Part shown: one piece after another, positions 37,704-48,041 of the stretch
How the letters are laid out: every line of letters starts with the position of its first letter
Position numbering within the stretch: position 1 is the first letter of the stretch
Source: DATFDN01 sp963818885
GTDB taxonomy: Bacteria; Pseudomonadota; Alphaproteobacteria; Acetobacterales; Acetobacteraceae
Assembly (NCBI GenBank): GCA_963818885.1
Contig: CAWFTP010000001.1
Location: forward strand, 1,108,337-1,172,336
Reading direction: 5' to 3'
DNA: 64,000 nt
Program-made: the position numbers and the translations under genes
The notes under the pieces: generated by a model
Database searches by the model: none
Told to the model about the DNA's origin: nothing
The model's input: only the letters and a program-made list of their open reading frames with translations

Positions 37704-40580
37704 TCACTCCGCGCCGATTGCGGCGTCGTAGCGCAGGATGCGCGGAGCGCGGCGCATGCCGGCCGGGCGTTGCGCGGTCGGGGCCTGGGGCTGCGTCTGC
37801 CCGTCGTCCGCCGCCTTCTCGATGCGCACGCGCAGATCGTACCACGCCGCCTGGCCGGTCAGCGGGTCGGCATTGGGTAGCACCGCGCCATTCGCCTCCG
37901 GCAGGAAGGTCGCGATCACTTGGTTGAGCAGGAAACCCTGCCGCGCCTCCGGCGCGTCGGCTACGAGGTTCCATGCGCCGGAACGCTTGCCGATCGCGTT
38001 CCAGGTCCAGACCGTGTCGTGGTTGACGCCCTCCATCAACTTCACCTGCACCTTCACGCGGCCGGTGCGGCTGATGACCCAGGCCCAGTCGTCGTCGGCG
38101 AGGCCGAGCGCGGCACCCATGCGGGCGTGCATGAACAGCTTGTTGCGGCTGTAGATCTGGCGCAGCCAGGCGTTCTGCGAGTGCCAGGAATGATACATCG
38201 CCGGCGGGCGCTGGGTGATCGCGTGCAGCGGATACGCGGCCTCCTCGATCATCGCCTGCTCCACCGGCGGGTACCAGATGGGCAACGGGTCGAACATGCG
38301 GCGAATGCGCGCGCGCAGGTGTTCCGGCGGCTGGACCTTCCCGTGGCCTTCGGCGGCGAGGCGGAACTTCTGCAGCGGCTCGGCATAGAGTTGCAGCACG
38401 ATCTGCGCGGTGGAGTTGATGAACCCCATGCGCTTGGCCTGCTCGAGATACGCCGCGTTGGCGTGCTTGTAGTAGTGCTGCTCGGGCGGCAGGTGGTACG
38501 ACCAGAAGCAGCCGTTGGCGATGTAGGCGTCGAGCTGGCCGGGATTGGGCGCGCCGACCCCCGATTCGGTGCCGTTGCCGCGAAATCCGGCGAGCGGGCC
38601 GACGCCTGGGCGGCGCTGGTGGTTGACGATGTAATCTGCGTAGCCGCGATAGGCGGGCGCCCCGTCCTCCTTCACGAAACCGGGCAGACCGAGCCGCGCG
38701 CCGAGATCGAGCAGCACGTCCTGGAAGGGGCGCACGTCGCGATCGGGTTTCAGAACGGGCTGGCGGATGGCGTCCGCCGGCCCCTCGGCGCTGCCGATCG
38801 GCCGGTCGAGCAGCGAGATCGCGTCCCAGCGCTCGAGATAGGTGGTATCGGGCAGCACGAGGTCGGAATGCGCCACCATCTCGGAGGCGAAGGCATCGGA
38901 GTAGATGACGTGCGGGATGCGGTACTCGCCCGTCTCCGGGTCCTTGTCGGTCAGCATCCGCGCGACCTCGGCGGGGTTCATCGCGGAGTTCCAGGCCATG
39001 TTGGCCATGTACATGAACAGCGTGTCGATCCTGTACGGATCGCCGGCATGGGCGTTGGCGATCAGCGTGTGCATCAGCCCGTGCGCGGCGAGCGGCGCGT
39101 CCCAGGTGAACGCCTTGTCGATGCGGATCGCGGTGCCGTCGTCTTCCAGCAGCAGGTCCTCGGGTCCGCGCGGATAGCCGAGCGCCATTCCCGGCATCAT
39201 CGTGTTGGGCTTCGACCCCTTGCCCACTGGCGGCGGCGCGGTCGGGGTAGCCTTCGGGTAAGGTGATTTGTAGCGCCAGGAGCCGGGCGTATCGACGGCA
39301 CCCAGCAGCATCTGCAGGACGTGGATCGCGCGGCAGGTGTGGAAGCCGTTGGAGTGCGCCGAAATGCCGCGCATCGCATGCATGGAGACGGGGCGGCCCA
39401 GCATCGTCTCGTGCCGGCGTCCGTCTGTGTCGGTCCAGGGCTGGTCGAGCGTGATCGCCTGGTCGAACGCGACCTCGGCCAGTTCGCGCGCGATCCGGCG
39501 TATCGTCCCGGCATCGATCCCGCAGCGTTCGGCGACCGCCTCCGGCGCGTATTGCGGGTCCATGTAGCGTTCGGCGAGCAGATGGAAGACCGGGACGGCG
39601 CGCCTGCCATCCGGCAGCGTGGCTTCGCCCACAATGCGGGGCTGCATGCCGGGCGTGGCGGCGTCGATCGCGGCGCCGCGCGCACGGTCCCAGGCGAGCG
39701 GCTTGCCCTCGGCACCGCGCACGAAGAGGCCATCCTCGGCGCTCCCCGGATCGCGGATCACCAGCCAAGATGCGTTGGTGTAGCGCGCGAGGTAGTCGAG
39801 ATCGACGCGGTCGGCGTGCAGCAGCTCGTGGATCAGCGCCATCACGAACAGGCCGTCGGTGCCGGGGCGCAGGCCGATCCATTCGTCGGCGACGGCGGAG
39901 TAGCCGGTCTTCACCGGATTGACGGAGACGAACTTCGCGCCGCGCTCCTTCAGCCGCGACAGCCCCAGCTTGATCGGGTTGGAATCGTGGTCCTCGGCAA
40001 CGCCGAACATCAGCAGGTACTTGGTGCGCTCCCAGTCCGGATCGCCGAACTCCCAGAAGCTGCCGCCCAGGGTATAGAGACCGGCGGCGGCCATGTTGAC
40101 CGAGCAGAACCCGCCATGGGCGGCGAAATTGGGGGTGCCGAACTGCTTGGCCCACCAGCCGGTGAAGCTCTGGCTCTGGTCGCGTCCGGTGAAGAAGGCG
40201 AGCCGCTTGGGATCGGTCGCACGGATCGTGCCGAGCCAGTCGATGGCGAGCGCGAGCGCCTCCTCCCACTCGATCTCGCGGAACTCGCCGGCGCCGCGTT
40301 CGCCGATCCGCAGCAAGGGCTTGCTCAGGCGGGCCGGCGAATAGTGGTTCATGATCCCGGCCGAGCCCTTGCCACAGAGCACGCCGTGATTCACCGGGTG
40401 GTCGCGATTTCCCTCGATGTAGCGGATGCGCCCGTCCTTGAGGTGGACGTTGATGCCACAACGGCAGGCGCACATGTAGCAGGTGGTGGTCTTCATCGTG
40501 TCGCCGAGCGGGGGCGAGGTGTCGAGGTGCTCGACCGGGGCAGCAAATCCGGTCGTCCGCCCCGCCGGCGCAGTTCTCAT
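37704..40580 (-). CDS. Molybdopterin (bis-MGD) oxidoreductase, catalytic subunit
   Basis: DMSO-reductase-family enzyme of about 958 residues. The N-terminal 4Fe-4S motif is CYMCACRCGINVHL...GVLCGKG. GGFCSVNMAAAG places a Cys where the Mo ligand is expected (inference). The C-terminal cofactor domain is complete. Substrate unknown: tetrathionate/thiosulphate, sulphoxide or another oxyanion are possible. Start ATG 40580 has an AAAGAGA ribosome site; ATG 40496 is an alternative close to the Cys motif. Neither gives a twin-arginine signal, so the complex probably faces the cytoplasm. First gene of the three-subunit operon. Confidence 0.9.
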   Translation of the reverse strand: MRTAPAGRTTGFAAPVEHLDTSPPLGDTMKTTTCYMCACRCGINVHLKDGRIRYIEGNRDHPVNHGVLCGKGSAGIMNHYSPARLSKPLLRIGERGAGEFREIEWEEALALAIDWLGTIRATDPKRLAFFTGRDQSQSFTGWWAKQFGTPNFAAHGGFCSVNMAAAGLYTLGGSFWEFGDPDWERTKYLLMFGVAEDHDSNPIKLGLSRLKERGAKFVSVNPVKTGYSAVADEWIGLRPGTDGLFVMALIHELLHADRVDLDYLARYTNASWLVIRDPGSAEDGLFVRGAEGKPLAWDRARGAAIDAATPGMQPRIVGEATLPDGRRAVPVFHLLAERYMDPQYAPEAVAERCGIDAGTIRRIARELAEVAFDQAITLDQPWTDTDGRRHETMLGRPVSMHAMRGISAHSNGFHTCRAIHVLQMLLGAVDTPGSWRYKSPYPKATPTAPPPVGKGSKPNTMMPGMALGYPRGPEDLLLEDDGTAIRIDKAFTWDAPLAAHGLMHTLIANAHAGDPYRIDTLFMYMANMAWNSAMNPAEVARMLTDKDPETGEYRIPHVIYSDAFASEMVAHSDLVLPDTTYLERWDAISLLDRPIGSAEGPADAIRQPVLKPDRDVRPFQDVLLDLGARLGLPGFVKEDGAPAYRGYADYIVNHQRRPGVGPLAGFRGNGTESGVGAPNPGQLDAYIANGCFWSYHLPPEQHYYKHANAAYLEQAKRMGFINSTAQIVLQLYAEPLQKFRLAAEGHGKVQPPEHLRARIRRMFDPLPIWYPPVEQAMIEEAAYPLHAITQRPPAMYHSWHSQNAWLRQIYSRNKLFMHARMGAALGLADDDWAWVISRTGRVKVQVKLMEGVNHDTVWTWNAIGKRSGAWNLVADAPEARQGFLLNQVIATFLPEANGAVLPNADPLTGQAAWYDLRVRIEKAADDGQTQPQAPTAQRPAGMRRAPRILRYDAAIGAE

Positions 40581-40859
40581 CGTGTCTCTTTCCGACCGTG
40601 TTGGGAGCACGTTCTTGCGCGCGGGCGGCGGGGATGGGCAAGGGGTGGCTTGCGCTCTGAACGATGTTAGGATGGACGCCAAGCGGGAAAGATCAGGGGT
40701 CGTCGTGATGGAGCATGATCGCCCGGGCGCCGCGATAGTGCCGACGGAGCGCGCCTCCGTCGATCTCTGGGGTGCCCTTGGGCACGGTGGCTGTCCTGCC
40801 AGGAACCGACCTGACCGAGGGAACCGGCGAGCCGTGGGAGGCCGATGCCTCCCGCTAGC

Positions 40860-43800
40860 CTATGGCGCCGCGATCGGCATTCGGGGGGGGGGCGCGGTGC
40901 GCCACATCAGGGCGACATCGTCGGGCGTGAGGCCGTAGGCCTCGTTCACCAGATCGGACAAGCGCCGTTCCAGCCGGGCGGCCTCGGCGAGGCGCCGCGC
41001 CATCGGGGCGACGAGGCCGGCGTGCTCCTCGCGAATGTGCTGGACGGACGCGGCGCTCAGCAGTTTGGCCTTGGGGCGCGCCTTGCGGATCGCGGCGATG
41101 AATTGGTTCGGGTCCAGCGCGAACGGGTCGCGCAGCGCGTTGGGGATGGTCGCGATGTCGAGGCTGTGGCGGTACCAGTCGGCGAGGAGACGACGGCGTC
41201 GAATCGCCGGATTGCTGAATATCGCGGAGGTGCGCCGACCGCTTCTGCGACGATGATAGCGTCGCGACTGAGTGGCGATTGGATACCGCTCGACGAAGGT
41301 GTTGAAATAGCGTAAGTGCTTCATCCTTTGCGTGTTGTGCGCCGCGCCAGGCGAACCACCAGCCGATCGGCGCATTGCGGCACGCGAGGAGCCACGGATC
41401 ATCGCGTGCAAGAAAATATCCAGTATTGTTCAGGAGCGCGCCGGACGGATCAACTGAAAACTGAGGCCGCCATGTGATGTCATTGTAGACGATCTTCGGC
41501 ACTGCGAAGTCCGCGAAGTATGCGACGTTGTCCTGAATCTCATACCATTTGTATGCTCCCGGCTTCCGGCCCGGCCATTCCGGCTCGGTCGCCGATGGCT
41601 TCCAATCGTCGGGCTTTGGTTCCAGCTCTCGCCGGAACGCGGCCAGATGCGCCTTCACCGCCGGATAGGCGTCGATGTCGATGCCGTGGCGGGCGAAGAT
41701 CATCCACTGCCCGGCCCAGGACGAGGCCCAGCGGCTGATGTCCTGGCCGCGCAGATAGGGCTTGATGATCTTCCTCGCTGCGCGCGTCTTGCGCGATCAG
41801 CCGCTCGCGGGTGACGGCGTCGATCACGAACGCCTCGTTGAGCCCGGTCTTGATGCCGTACATCGGACTGACGCCCTGCGTACTCCTTCAGCGGCACGCC
41901 GGCGCGCCGGATCTTGGTCATCAGCGCCGCCACCTCGGGCGGTTCCAGCACCCAGCCTTGCCGCCCGAGACTTGCGCGCGGGATCATGAAGCTCGCCGCG
42001 CGCACCTGCTCGGGCAACCGCGTCATGTCCACGAGGTCGCGCGGGATTACCGATACGGCGGTCTGCGTTGGCGGCTGCTGCGAGGGCACCGGGCGGACGG
42101 CGACGAACACGCAGGGCATCACGTCGGCGTCGGCGAAGAACTCCTTGGCGTGGCCGAAATCGATCACCTGCTCGAGCCACGCATCCTCGGCCAACTTCTT
42201 GCGCAGAGCCTCCGCATACCCCGCCTTGATCCATTTGTTGGTGACGACGAAGGACAACCGGCCGCCCTTTCGCAGCAAACGCAGTCCCTGCTCGATGAAG
42301 TAGACGTAGAGATCGGCGACGCCATCGAACGTCCCGAACAATCCCTTCAGCGCGGGCTTCAGCGCGCTTGATGTGCTCCTGGCGGACATAGGGCGGGTTG
42401 CCGATCACGGCATCGAAGCCGCCGCGCGGATCGAAACCCTCCCATTCGGTCCAGACGCCGGGAAACGCCGGCTGCCAGTGCAACAGCCGCAAGCTCGGCG
42501 GCAAGCGCGGGCGCGCGCGCGAACCATGCCTGGAACGCCTCGAACGTCTTGGCCGCGTCCACCGCCTCCTTGCCGATCCTCGCCACCGCCTCGCCCGAAT
42601 CGCGCGCTGCCTCATCGCCGGCGATGATCCGCACCGGATCGCCATACTTGCCGTCGAGGAAGGCGCGCACGCCGAACGTCTCCAGCCCAGGCTCGGCCCA
42701 CCGCCCAACGTGGTAGAAGTCGAGAAAGCGGCGCAGCTCGGCGGTCATCGTCTCGGATTCCGCGAAGGTGGATTTGCTCTCCTTCACCTCGCCGATATCG
42801 GCATCCGTCAGCGCCTCCACCCTCGCCATGAAAGCGGAGGCGTTCAGCGCGCTGGCGACCCCGATCGGCGTCAACAGCTCGCCGTGCTCGCGCAACGCCT
42901 CTCCCACACGCTCCCCCAGCAGGCTGTCGCCCGTCCGCAAATGGTGATCGAGGAACGACAGCGGCGCGCCGACAGTGAAGCAGTGCAGCCACAGCGCGAG
43001 CTTCGCGAGTTCGACCGCCAGCGGATTGGAATCCACGCCATAGACGCAGCGCTTCAGTATGATGCGGCGGAGCAGCGCCTTGTCATCCAGATGCTCCTCT
43101 CGCACCTCCCAGCCGTGCCGCTTCGCCTGTTCGCGAATATGCTCGCGAATGGCGGCGATGCGCTCGGCGAGCGGGGAGCGGTACTCCGCCCACTTCACAT
43201 CGTCATTCGCTTCGGCCATCGCCGTCAGCGTCTCCGCCGCGAGCTTGTCCACCAGCGCGACGAGGAAATGCCCCGACCCCATCGCCGGATCGCAGATGCG
43301 GAGGCTGACGAACGCCTCGGCCGGGTCGTCGCGACGCAGATCGGCGAGCCTGTCCCCGGGCCGGCGCCGATCGCCCGCGAGCTTGGCGAGCTTCGCCTGG
43401 AACTTGCCGCGCGCGTCCTCCAGCAACGGACCGACGGCCTGCGCCAGGATCAGCTGCACCAGCTTCTCCGTGGTGAAGAACGAACCGGCGCGATGGCGCG
43501 CGACGTCGTTGTTCTTCACCGCGACGCCGTCGCCGTCTTCGATCACATCTCGCTCCAGCAGGCGCTCGTAGATGGCGCCGAGTTGCTGCACGCTAAGGTC
43601 GCGATAGTTGATGAAGCGCCGCCGCTTCTCGTAACCCTTGGCGCGCGAGAGATCGTCGAGGAGCGCCGCCAGCAACGCATCGCCGAGCACCACGCGGGTC
43701 AACAACGGATATGCCGCGCGCTCGAACAATCCGCCGTTGTATTCAGGCAGGCCCAGATCGGTGCTGCCATGGGCGATGGCGTCGAACAGCCCGGTGATGC

Positions 43801-44682
43801 GCGCCCACCAGATGCCGCCGCCCGACCGAACCGCGAGCCGGCCTTCTGCGACCGCGGCGGCGTCGTCGCGCAGATGACGGAACGAATAGTCCCGATAGTG
43901 TGCGTTGCCGACGGGAAGCAGACCGCGATCCTCGGCGTAGAGGATGAACAGGAACCGGAACAGCAGGATCAGCGCCGCCTGCTTCACCTCCGCCCGCCAT
44001 GCGGGATCGGCCGGCGCGCGCATCGGGTCTGCCGACGCAAGCGCTTCCACAAGACGGGGAAACACGCGGTCGAACACCGCCTCCGAGAGATGGTCGGTAA
44101 TCCGCTCCTCGAACCGCCGACCGTCGACCAGCGACGCATCAAGGAAGGTGTGACCTTGCGGGTCGGGGACGAAGGCATCACGGCCGAACAGCAGCATGAA
44201 GACGCGCGGCCAGTGGTGCTCGTCGGCGCCGTCCGGAACCGGTGGACGAAGCGGGCCGAACAGCGCCGCGAGTTCGATCTCAACGAAATCGTCGTCGCGG
44301 GCGCGCGCGCCGGCGAAATACAGGCGCCAGAAGCGGCCATTGGTCAGCAGGCCCCAGCGCACGGTGCTGCCGGCGATACCGTCCGATCGCTTCAGGTACC
44401 GGAGAATCTGGTTCGACGGCGCCTCCGCCTTGCCCTTGGCGCGGTCGAGCACCGTCTCGCGCGCCTCGCTTTCCACCACCACCGCGCCATGACGAAAGCG
44501 CGCCGCCTTATCGGCAAGACGTTGGGCCGTGGCTTTGGCCGAAGGCGTGAGAAACAGCAATTCGTCGGCGATGTCGCGCCGTCCCTGGCCTGGCGTTTGT
44601 TGCGGCAACCGGTGCCAGCCCAGCCGGTCGAGATCGGATGGATGAATTCGCTCTCGGTCTCGGCTTCGACGGGAGTATTCAT
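40860..44682 (-). pseudogene. Type IIG restriction-modification enzyme (Eco57I-like), frameshifted
   Basis: Single-chain enzyme joining a nuclease and an adenine methyltransferase, about 1270 residues if repaired. N-terminal PD-(D/E)xK-like region VVVESEAR...TVRWGLLTNGRFWRLYF; SAM motif I DPAMGSGHFLVALVD; catalytic motif FDAVIGNPPYVRQEHIK; C-terminal target-recognition part with PKIVYNDITWRPQFS. ATG 44682 (MNTPVEAETE) is the start. Shifts near 44640, 42490, 42375, 41880, 41765 and 41260. No BREX or partner gene flanks it. A C10 tract lies seven codons before the stop. Confidence 0.78.
40883..40892. repeat. Ten-base G homopolymer at the end of the type IIG gene
   Basis: A run of ten G on the plus strand (C10 in the gene). 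It encodes part of TAPPPRMP near the C-terminus. Such tracts mutate in length and cause sequencing indels. Because it lies near the stop, a change would alter only the last residues or extend the protein. Confidence 0.8.
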
Positions 44683-45197
44683 CGAGTTGAGCGCCGTCCA
44701 TAGGACGGCGGCGTGAGCGGTGAACGCGGCAACGTGTTCCGCGCTCAGCGCCTTTACGGGTCCGTCTGCCTGATGCCGTCATCGAGCCAATAGCGCGTGA
44801 ACAACCCGCCCCGGAGTACGTCGCGACGATCGACTGCGGGGGCCGCCTGGTCCATTCCGCCATCAATAGCAGATCAGAGGCGAGTCGCGCCCACCGGCCT
44901 CCTCCCGCGAGGGGAGGAGGACGTGGTCGGAAGGTCCTCGGTCGATTCGCCGGCCTGGCGGCCTTCTGTTGAGGGCTGACTCTCCCTATAGTTCACGGAT
45001 GGATAGGACGCGCGAGGCGCCTCCGGTCGCCCCTCAGAAGTCTTCGGACGGAACTCGACCGCAGCCGCGATGATTTGGCCGCCGGGCGCCTGCAGCCGCT
45101 GGGACCAATCCTCGCCGCGATCCGGGCGCGGGCGTCGCGGAGGCTCGCGCGCCGCAAGGAGCCGGTGGGAGAAGCCGCGGCCCGGAGGCCGCACGAA
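44683..45197. other. Non-coding stretch with a small palindrome
   Basis: No credible gene start was found in these 515 bp. CCTCCTCCC-GCGA-GGGGAGGAGG at 44898-44920 is a hairpin resembling the family-B REP. The 3' part (from about 45070) reads like degenerate coding sequence (DLAAGRLQPLGPILAAIRARA) that may be the remains of an antitoxin gene before the ParE-like ORF. Confidence 0.4.
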
Positions 45198-45283
45198 ACC
45201 GGCTCACCGCGGCGGCTCAGGCACAACTCGAGGCGCTCGAACATCACTATGCGGAGCTGGATCGCGACCTCGCCGCCGTTCGT

Positions 45284-45493
45284 ATGACCGAGGCGGTCGC
45301 GAGGGCCGCCGCGCGGATCGAGAAGTGGGCTGGGCCCTTCTGGCCCGCGCCACGCCCGTATCCGGACCTCGCGGAATACGGCTGGCAATGGCTGAAGGAA
45401 GGGCGGTACTGGATCGCGTTCGCCAAGGTCTCGGATGACTATGCGATCACCGGGATATTCTTCGACACGGCGAATATCCCCGGACGGCTCTAG
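45284..45493 (+). CDS. ParE/RelE-like toxin, N-terminus probably truncated
   Basis: The visible 69 residues include PYPDLAEYGWQWLKEGRYW, then FDTANIPGRL, which matches the C-terminal strand pattern of ParE-type toxins. The frame is open upstream to about 45198 (RNRLTAAAQAQLEALEHHYAEL read as AQLEALEHHYAEL), which looks like the toxin's true first helix, but no start codon exists there. A frameshift near 45190 or loss of the 5' end is likely. No intact antitoxin gene precedes it. Confidence 0.5.
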   Translation: MTEAVARAAARIEKWAGPFWPAPRPYPDLAEYGWQWLKEGRYWIAFAKVSDDYAITGIFFDTANIPGRL

Positions 45494-45547
45494 CTTCGCC
45501 ATAGTTGATCATTGAGTCGACCGACGTCTGAATCGCTCGCCTTGTCT

Positions 45548-45848
45548 CTACCCCCGCCGCAGGAACAGCCGGTCCTCTACCAGGATGCAGCGCGTGTCGC
45601 GGGCGTGCGCGACGTTGGCGCGGGCGTCGGGGTCGGCGCGCAGGCGTTCGCGGTAGGTCTCATACGCGGCCAGGCGTCTCGAACTCGACCAGCGCGAGGG
45701 CGAAGTTGTTGGCGCCCTCCTTCGGCAGGAAGTAGCCGAGCAGCGCGCCGCCGCAGCGGGCGATGATCGGCGGCCAGCGACGGGCGTATTCCTCGAAATC
45801 CTCGATCCGGTGCGGGTCGAGCGTGTAGCGGATGCAGCAGGTGATCAT
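45548..45848 (-). CDS. NIPSNAP-family protein (one frameshift)
   Basis: Small ferredoxin-like-fold protein of about 100 residues. MITCCIRYTLDPHRIEDFEEY opens it and YFLPKEGANNFALALVEFE follows; after a shift near 45670 it ends AYETYRERLRADPDARANVA, RDTRCILVEDRLFLRRG. The ATG at 45848 has its own ribosome site (GGGAGG, 45853-45859 on the complementary strand). The MFS gene upstream reads into it without a stop. Function unknown. Confidence 0.7.
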
Positions 45849-47156
45849 GGTCGCGCCTCCCGTTATCGGCGGCCGAACGTGGCGCGCGGCAAAGGCGGCG
45901 GCCAGCGCTATCGCTTCGGCAGCCGGCCGAAGCGTCTCCGGCATCAGGAAGAAGAAGATCAGCAGCGCGAGCAGCGCGATCGCGGCGAGCGCCAGGAAGG
46001 CCATCGCGTAGCCGCCGCTCACGATGATGAAGCCGGCGAGCGTGGTGCTGAACGCGGCCCCGATCCCCTGGACCGTCGTCGCCGCGCCGAGCGTCACGTT
46101 GTAGCGCCCAGTGCCACGCGTCAGGTCAGCGATCACCAGCGGGAACAGCGCCCCGAAGATGCCGGCACCGACGCCGTCGAGCACCTGGATCGCCACGACG
46201 GCGTACGGCTCGTTGACTAGGCTGAACAGCACGCCCCTTATCGGCAGCGCCGCGAAGCCGGCGAGGAAGATCGCCTTGCGTCCCCAGCGATCGGCGCGGT
46301 GACCGACCAGGATCGACATCGGCACCATCACCGCCTGTGCCGTCACGATCAGCGCCGCCATGAAGATCGTGCCCTCGCCGGTGTTGTTGAGAGCGAGCTT
46401 CTGCCCGACGATCGGCAGCATCGCCGCATTGGCGAGCTGCCAGAGGGTGATCGCGGCGACGAAGATCAGCAGCGACCGGCTTTTCAGCAGGGTCCTGAAG
46501 CCGGAGGGCTGCTCTCCCTTGGCCGGCCGGTCCTCCCGCTCCAGGCCGCGCGCGATGTCATGATCGATCGCGCCCGGGTCGATCCAGAATGCGCAGACGA
46601 TCGCGACGAGCCCGAACGCGCTCACCACCCAGAACACGGCGGCGGTCGCCACGAAATATCCGAGCGAACCGGCCAGCACCGCCGCGACGACATTGCCAGC
46701 GTGGTTGAACCCCTGCATCCGGCCCATGCGATGCGTGAAGCGCCGCCGACCGACCAGCCCGAGCGCGATCGCCGCCGTCGCCGGCGGGAAGATCGACGCC
46801 GCCGCCCCCAGCAGCACCTGTGCGCCGGCGACCACGCCGAAGCGCGGTGCGAGGGTCACGACGAGCGCGGCGGCCGAGATCACCAGGGCGGCGAGCATGA
46901 TCGCGAGGCGCTTGAAGTGCGTCGCGTCGATGAAGGCGCCGGCCGGGGTCTGGGCGACCAGCGTGGCGATCCCGGAGATCGTCATCACCACGCCGATATC
47001 GGCCGCGTTCCAGTGTTCGGACGTGATGAGGAAGATCGCCAGAAACGGCCCCAGCCCGGACTGCACGTCGGCGAGGCAGAAGTTCAGCCAGTCGAGAGCA
47101 CGCAAGGAACGCGTGAGCGAGCCACGCCGGCCGGGAAGCGATGGGCTGGCGTCCAT
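45849..47156 (-). CDS. MFS transporter, in frame with downstream NIPSNAP gene
   Basis: Major-facilitator permease of about 436 residues with 12 membrane helices and the loop motif GHRADRWGRKAIF between helices 8 and 9. The N-terminal LRALDWLNFCLADVQSGLGPF and QTPAGAFIDATHFKR are typical of this sugar/drug-type branch. MPETLRP near residue 410 looks like a natural ending, but no stop occurs before the NIPSNAP ATG. The gene is therefore either a real fusion or has lost its stop through an indel. Confidence 0.85.
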
Positions 47157-47213
47157 TTCCGTTCCGCCGAGCGAGGGACGCGCCGCGAACGCTGCAGCGG
47201 CGCGACGGTTCCC

Positions 47214-47540
47214 CTATTCCTCGACCAGCGAGCGGAGGCGGGCGAGAGCCTCGTCCCATTGGCGGGCCACGCCATCGAGCCAGGCGCTGAGGGCGAGCAC
47301 GGGCTCGGGGCGGAAGGCGAACTGGCTCTCCCGCCCGACGCGGGCGCTGCTGACGAGGCCGGCCTGTTCCAGCACGTGCAGGTGCTTCGTGACCGCCTGA
47401 CGGGTCAGCGCGGTGTCGGCGGCGAGGGACGCGATCGAGCGGGCGTTGCCGTCGGCCAGTGTCGTGACGAGGGATAGGCGTGTCGGATCGCCCAGGGCGG
47501 CGAAGGTGGCTGCGCGGCCGGACGGCTCAGCCCTCGACAT
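47214..47540 (-). CDS. ArsR-family transcriptional regulator
   Basis: Winged-helix repressor of 108 residues: FAALGDPTRLSLVTTLADG, SIASLAADTALTRQAVTKHLHVLEQAGLV. No metal-binding Cys motif in the recognition helix, so it belongs to the non-metal branch that often pairs with SRPBCC proteins. It follows the SRPBCC gene and overlaps it by 14 nt, so the two are one operon. Confidence 0.9.
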   Translation of the reverse strand: MSRAEPSGRAATFAALGDPTRLSLVTTLADGNARSIASLAADTALTRQAVTKHLHVLEQAGLVSSARVGRESQFAFRPEPVLALSAWLDGVARQWDEALARLRSLVEE

Positions 47541-47973
47541 AGCGCCTTACATTGTCGAACTGCGCCTCCCAGCCGCCCTCGTTGCGCATGAACGCCTCGG
47601 CGCGGCGGTGGTCGGGCAGCGCATCGAAGCCGGATTCGGTGACAATGAGGCGCGTGCTGCCCTCGACCTGCTCCAGGCGAAACTCGACCCGCGTGGTCGG
47701 CTCCCGCGAATAGTCGACGGCGGGATCAACGGCGTACGGGTGCCAGCGGAAAGCAAACAGAAGCGGCGCCTCCATGGTCTCGACCCAGAGGGTCATCGTC
47801 AGGTGCTCGTAACCCGGGTAGGTGATGCGGCCCCTCACGGCCGCACCGGGCACAAAGGGCGAGTCGAGGCTGACGTGAAACCAGCGGCCGAATTCCTGAT
47901 AATCGCTGACGGCGCGCCAGACGCGCTCGAGGGGCGCCTTCAGGGTGACGGTCTTCTCGATGCGGTCCGGCAT
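47527..47973 (-). CDS. SRPBCC (AHSA1-like) domain protein
   Basis: Protein of 148 residues with the START/AHSA1 pattern DRIEKTVTLKAPLERVWRAVSDYQEFGRWF and a C-terminal GGWEAQFDNVRRYVEG helix. It binds an unknown hydrophobic ligand or assists another protein. ATG 47973 has a strong AGGAGG ribosome site, better than an upstream in-frame start. Coupled to the ArsR gene downstream. Confidence 0.88.
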   Translation of the reverse strand: MPDRIEKTVTLKAPLERVWRAVSDYQEFGRWFHVSLDSPFVPGAAVRGRITYPGYEHLTMTLWVETMEAPLLFAFRWHPYAVDPAVDYSREPTTRVEFRLEQVEGSTRLIVTESGFDALPDHRRAEAFMRNEGGWEAQFDNVRRYVEG

Positions 47974-48041
47974 GGGCAACCTCCTGATGCCGATCATCTG
48001 GCACGACCCAGCGGGATACGCAACCTCTAAGTTGCGCGTGC

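Noticed and set aside
40860..44682. BREX pglX
   Set aside because: No other BREX genes flank it, and the N-terminus looks like a fused nuclease, which fits type IIG better.
44874..45194. Minus-strand ORF before the ParE-like gene
   Set aside because: Arg-rich, overlaps a REP-like palindrome, no start signal or homology.
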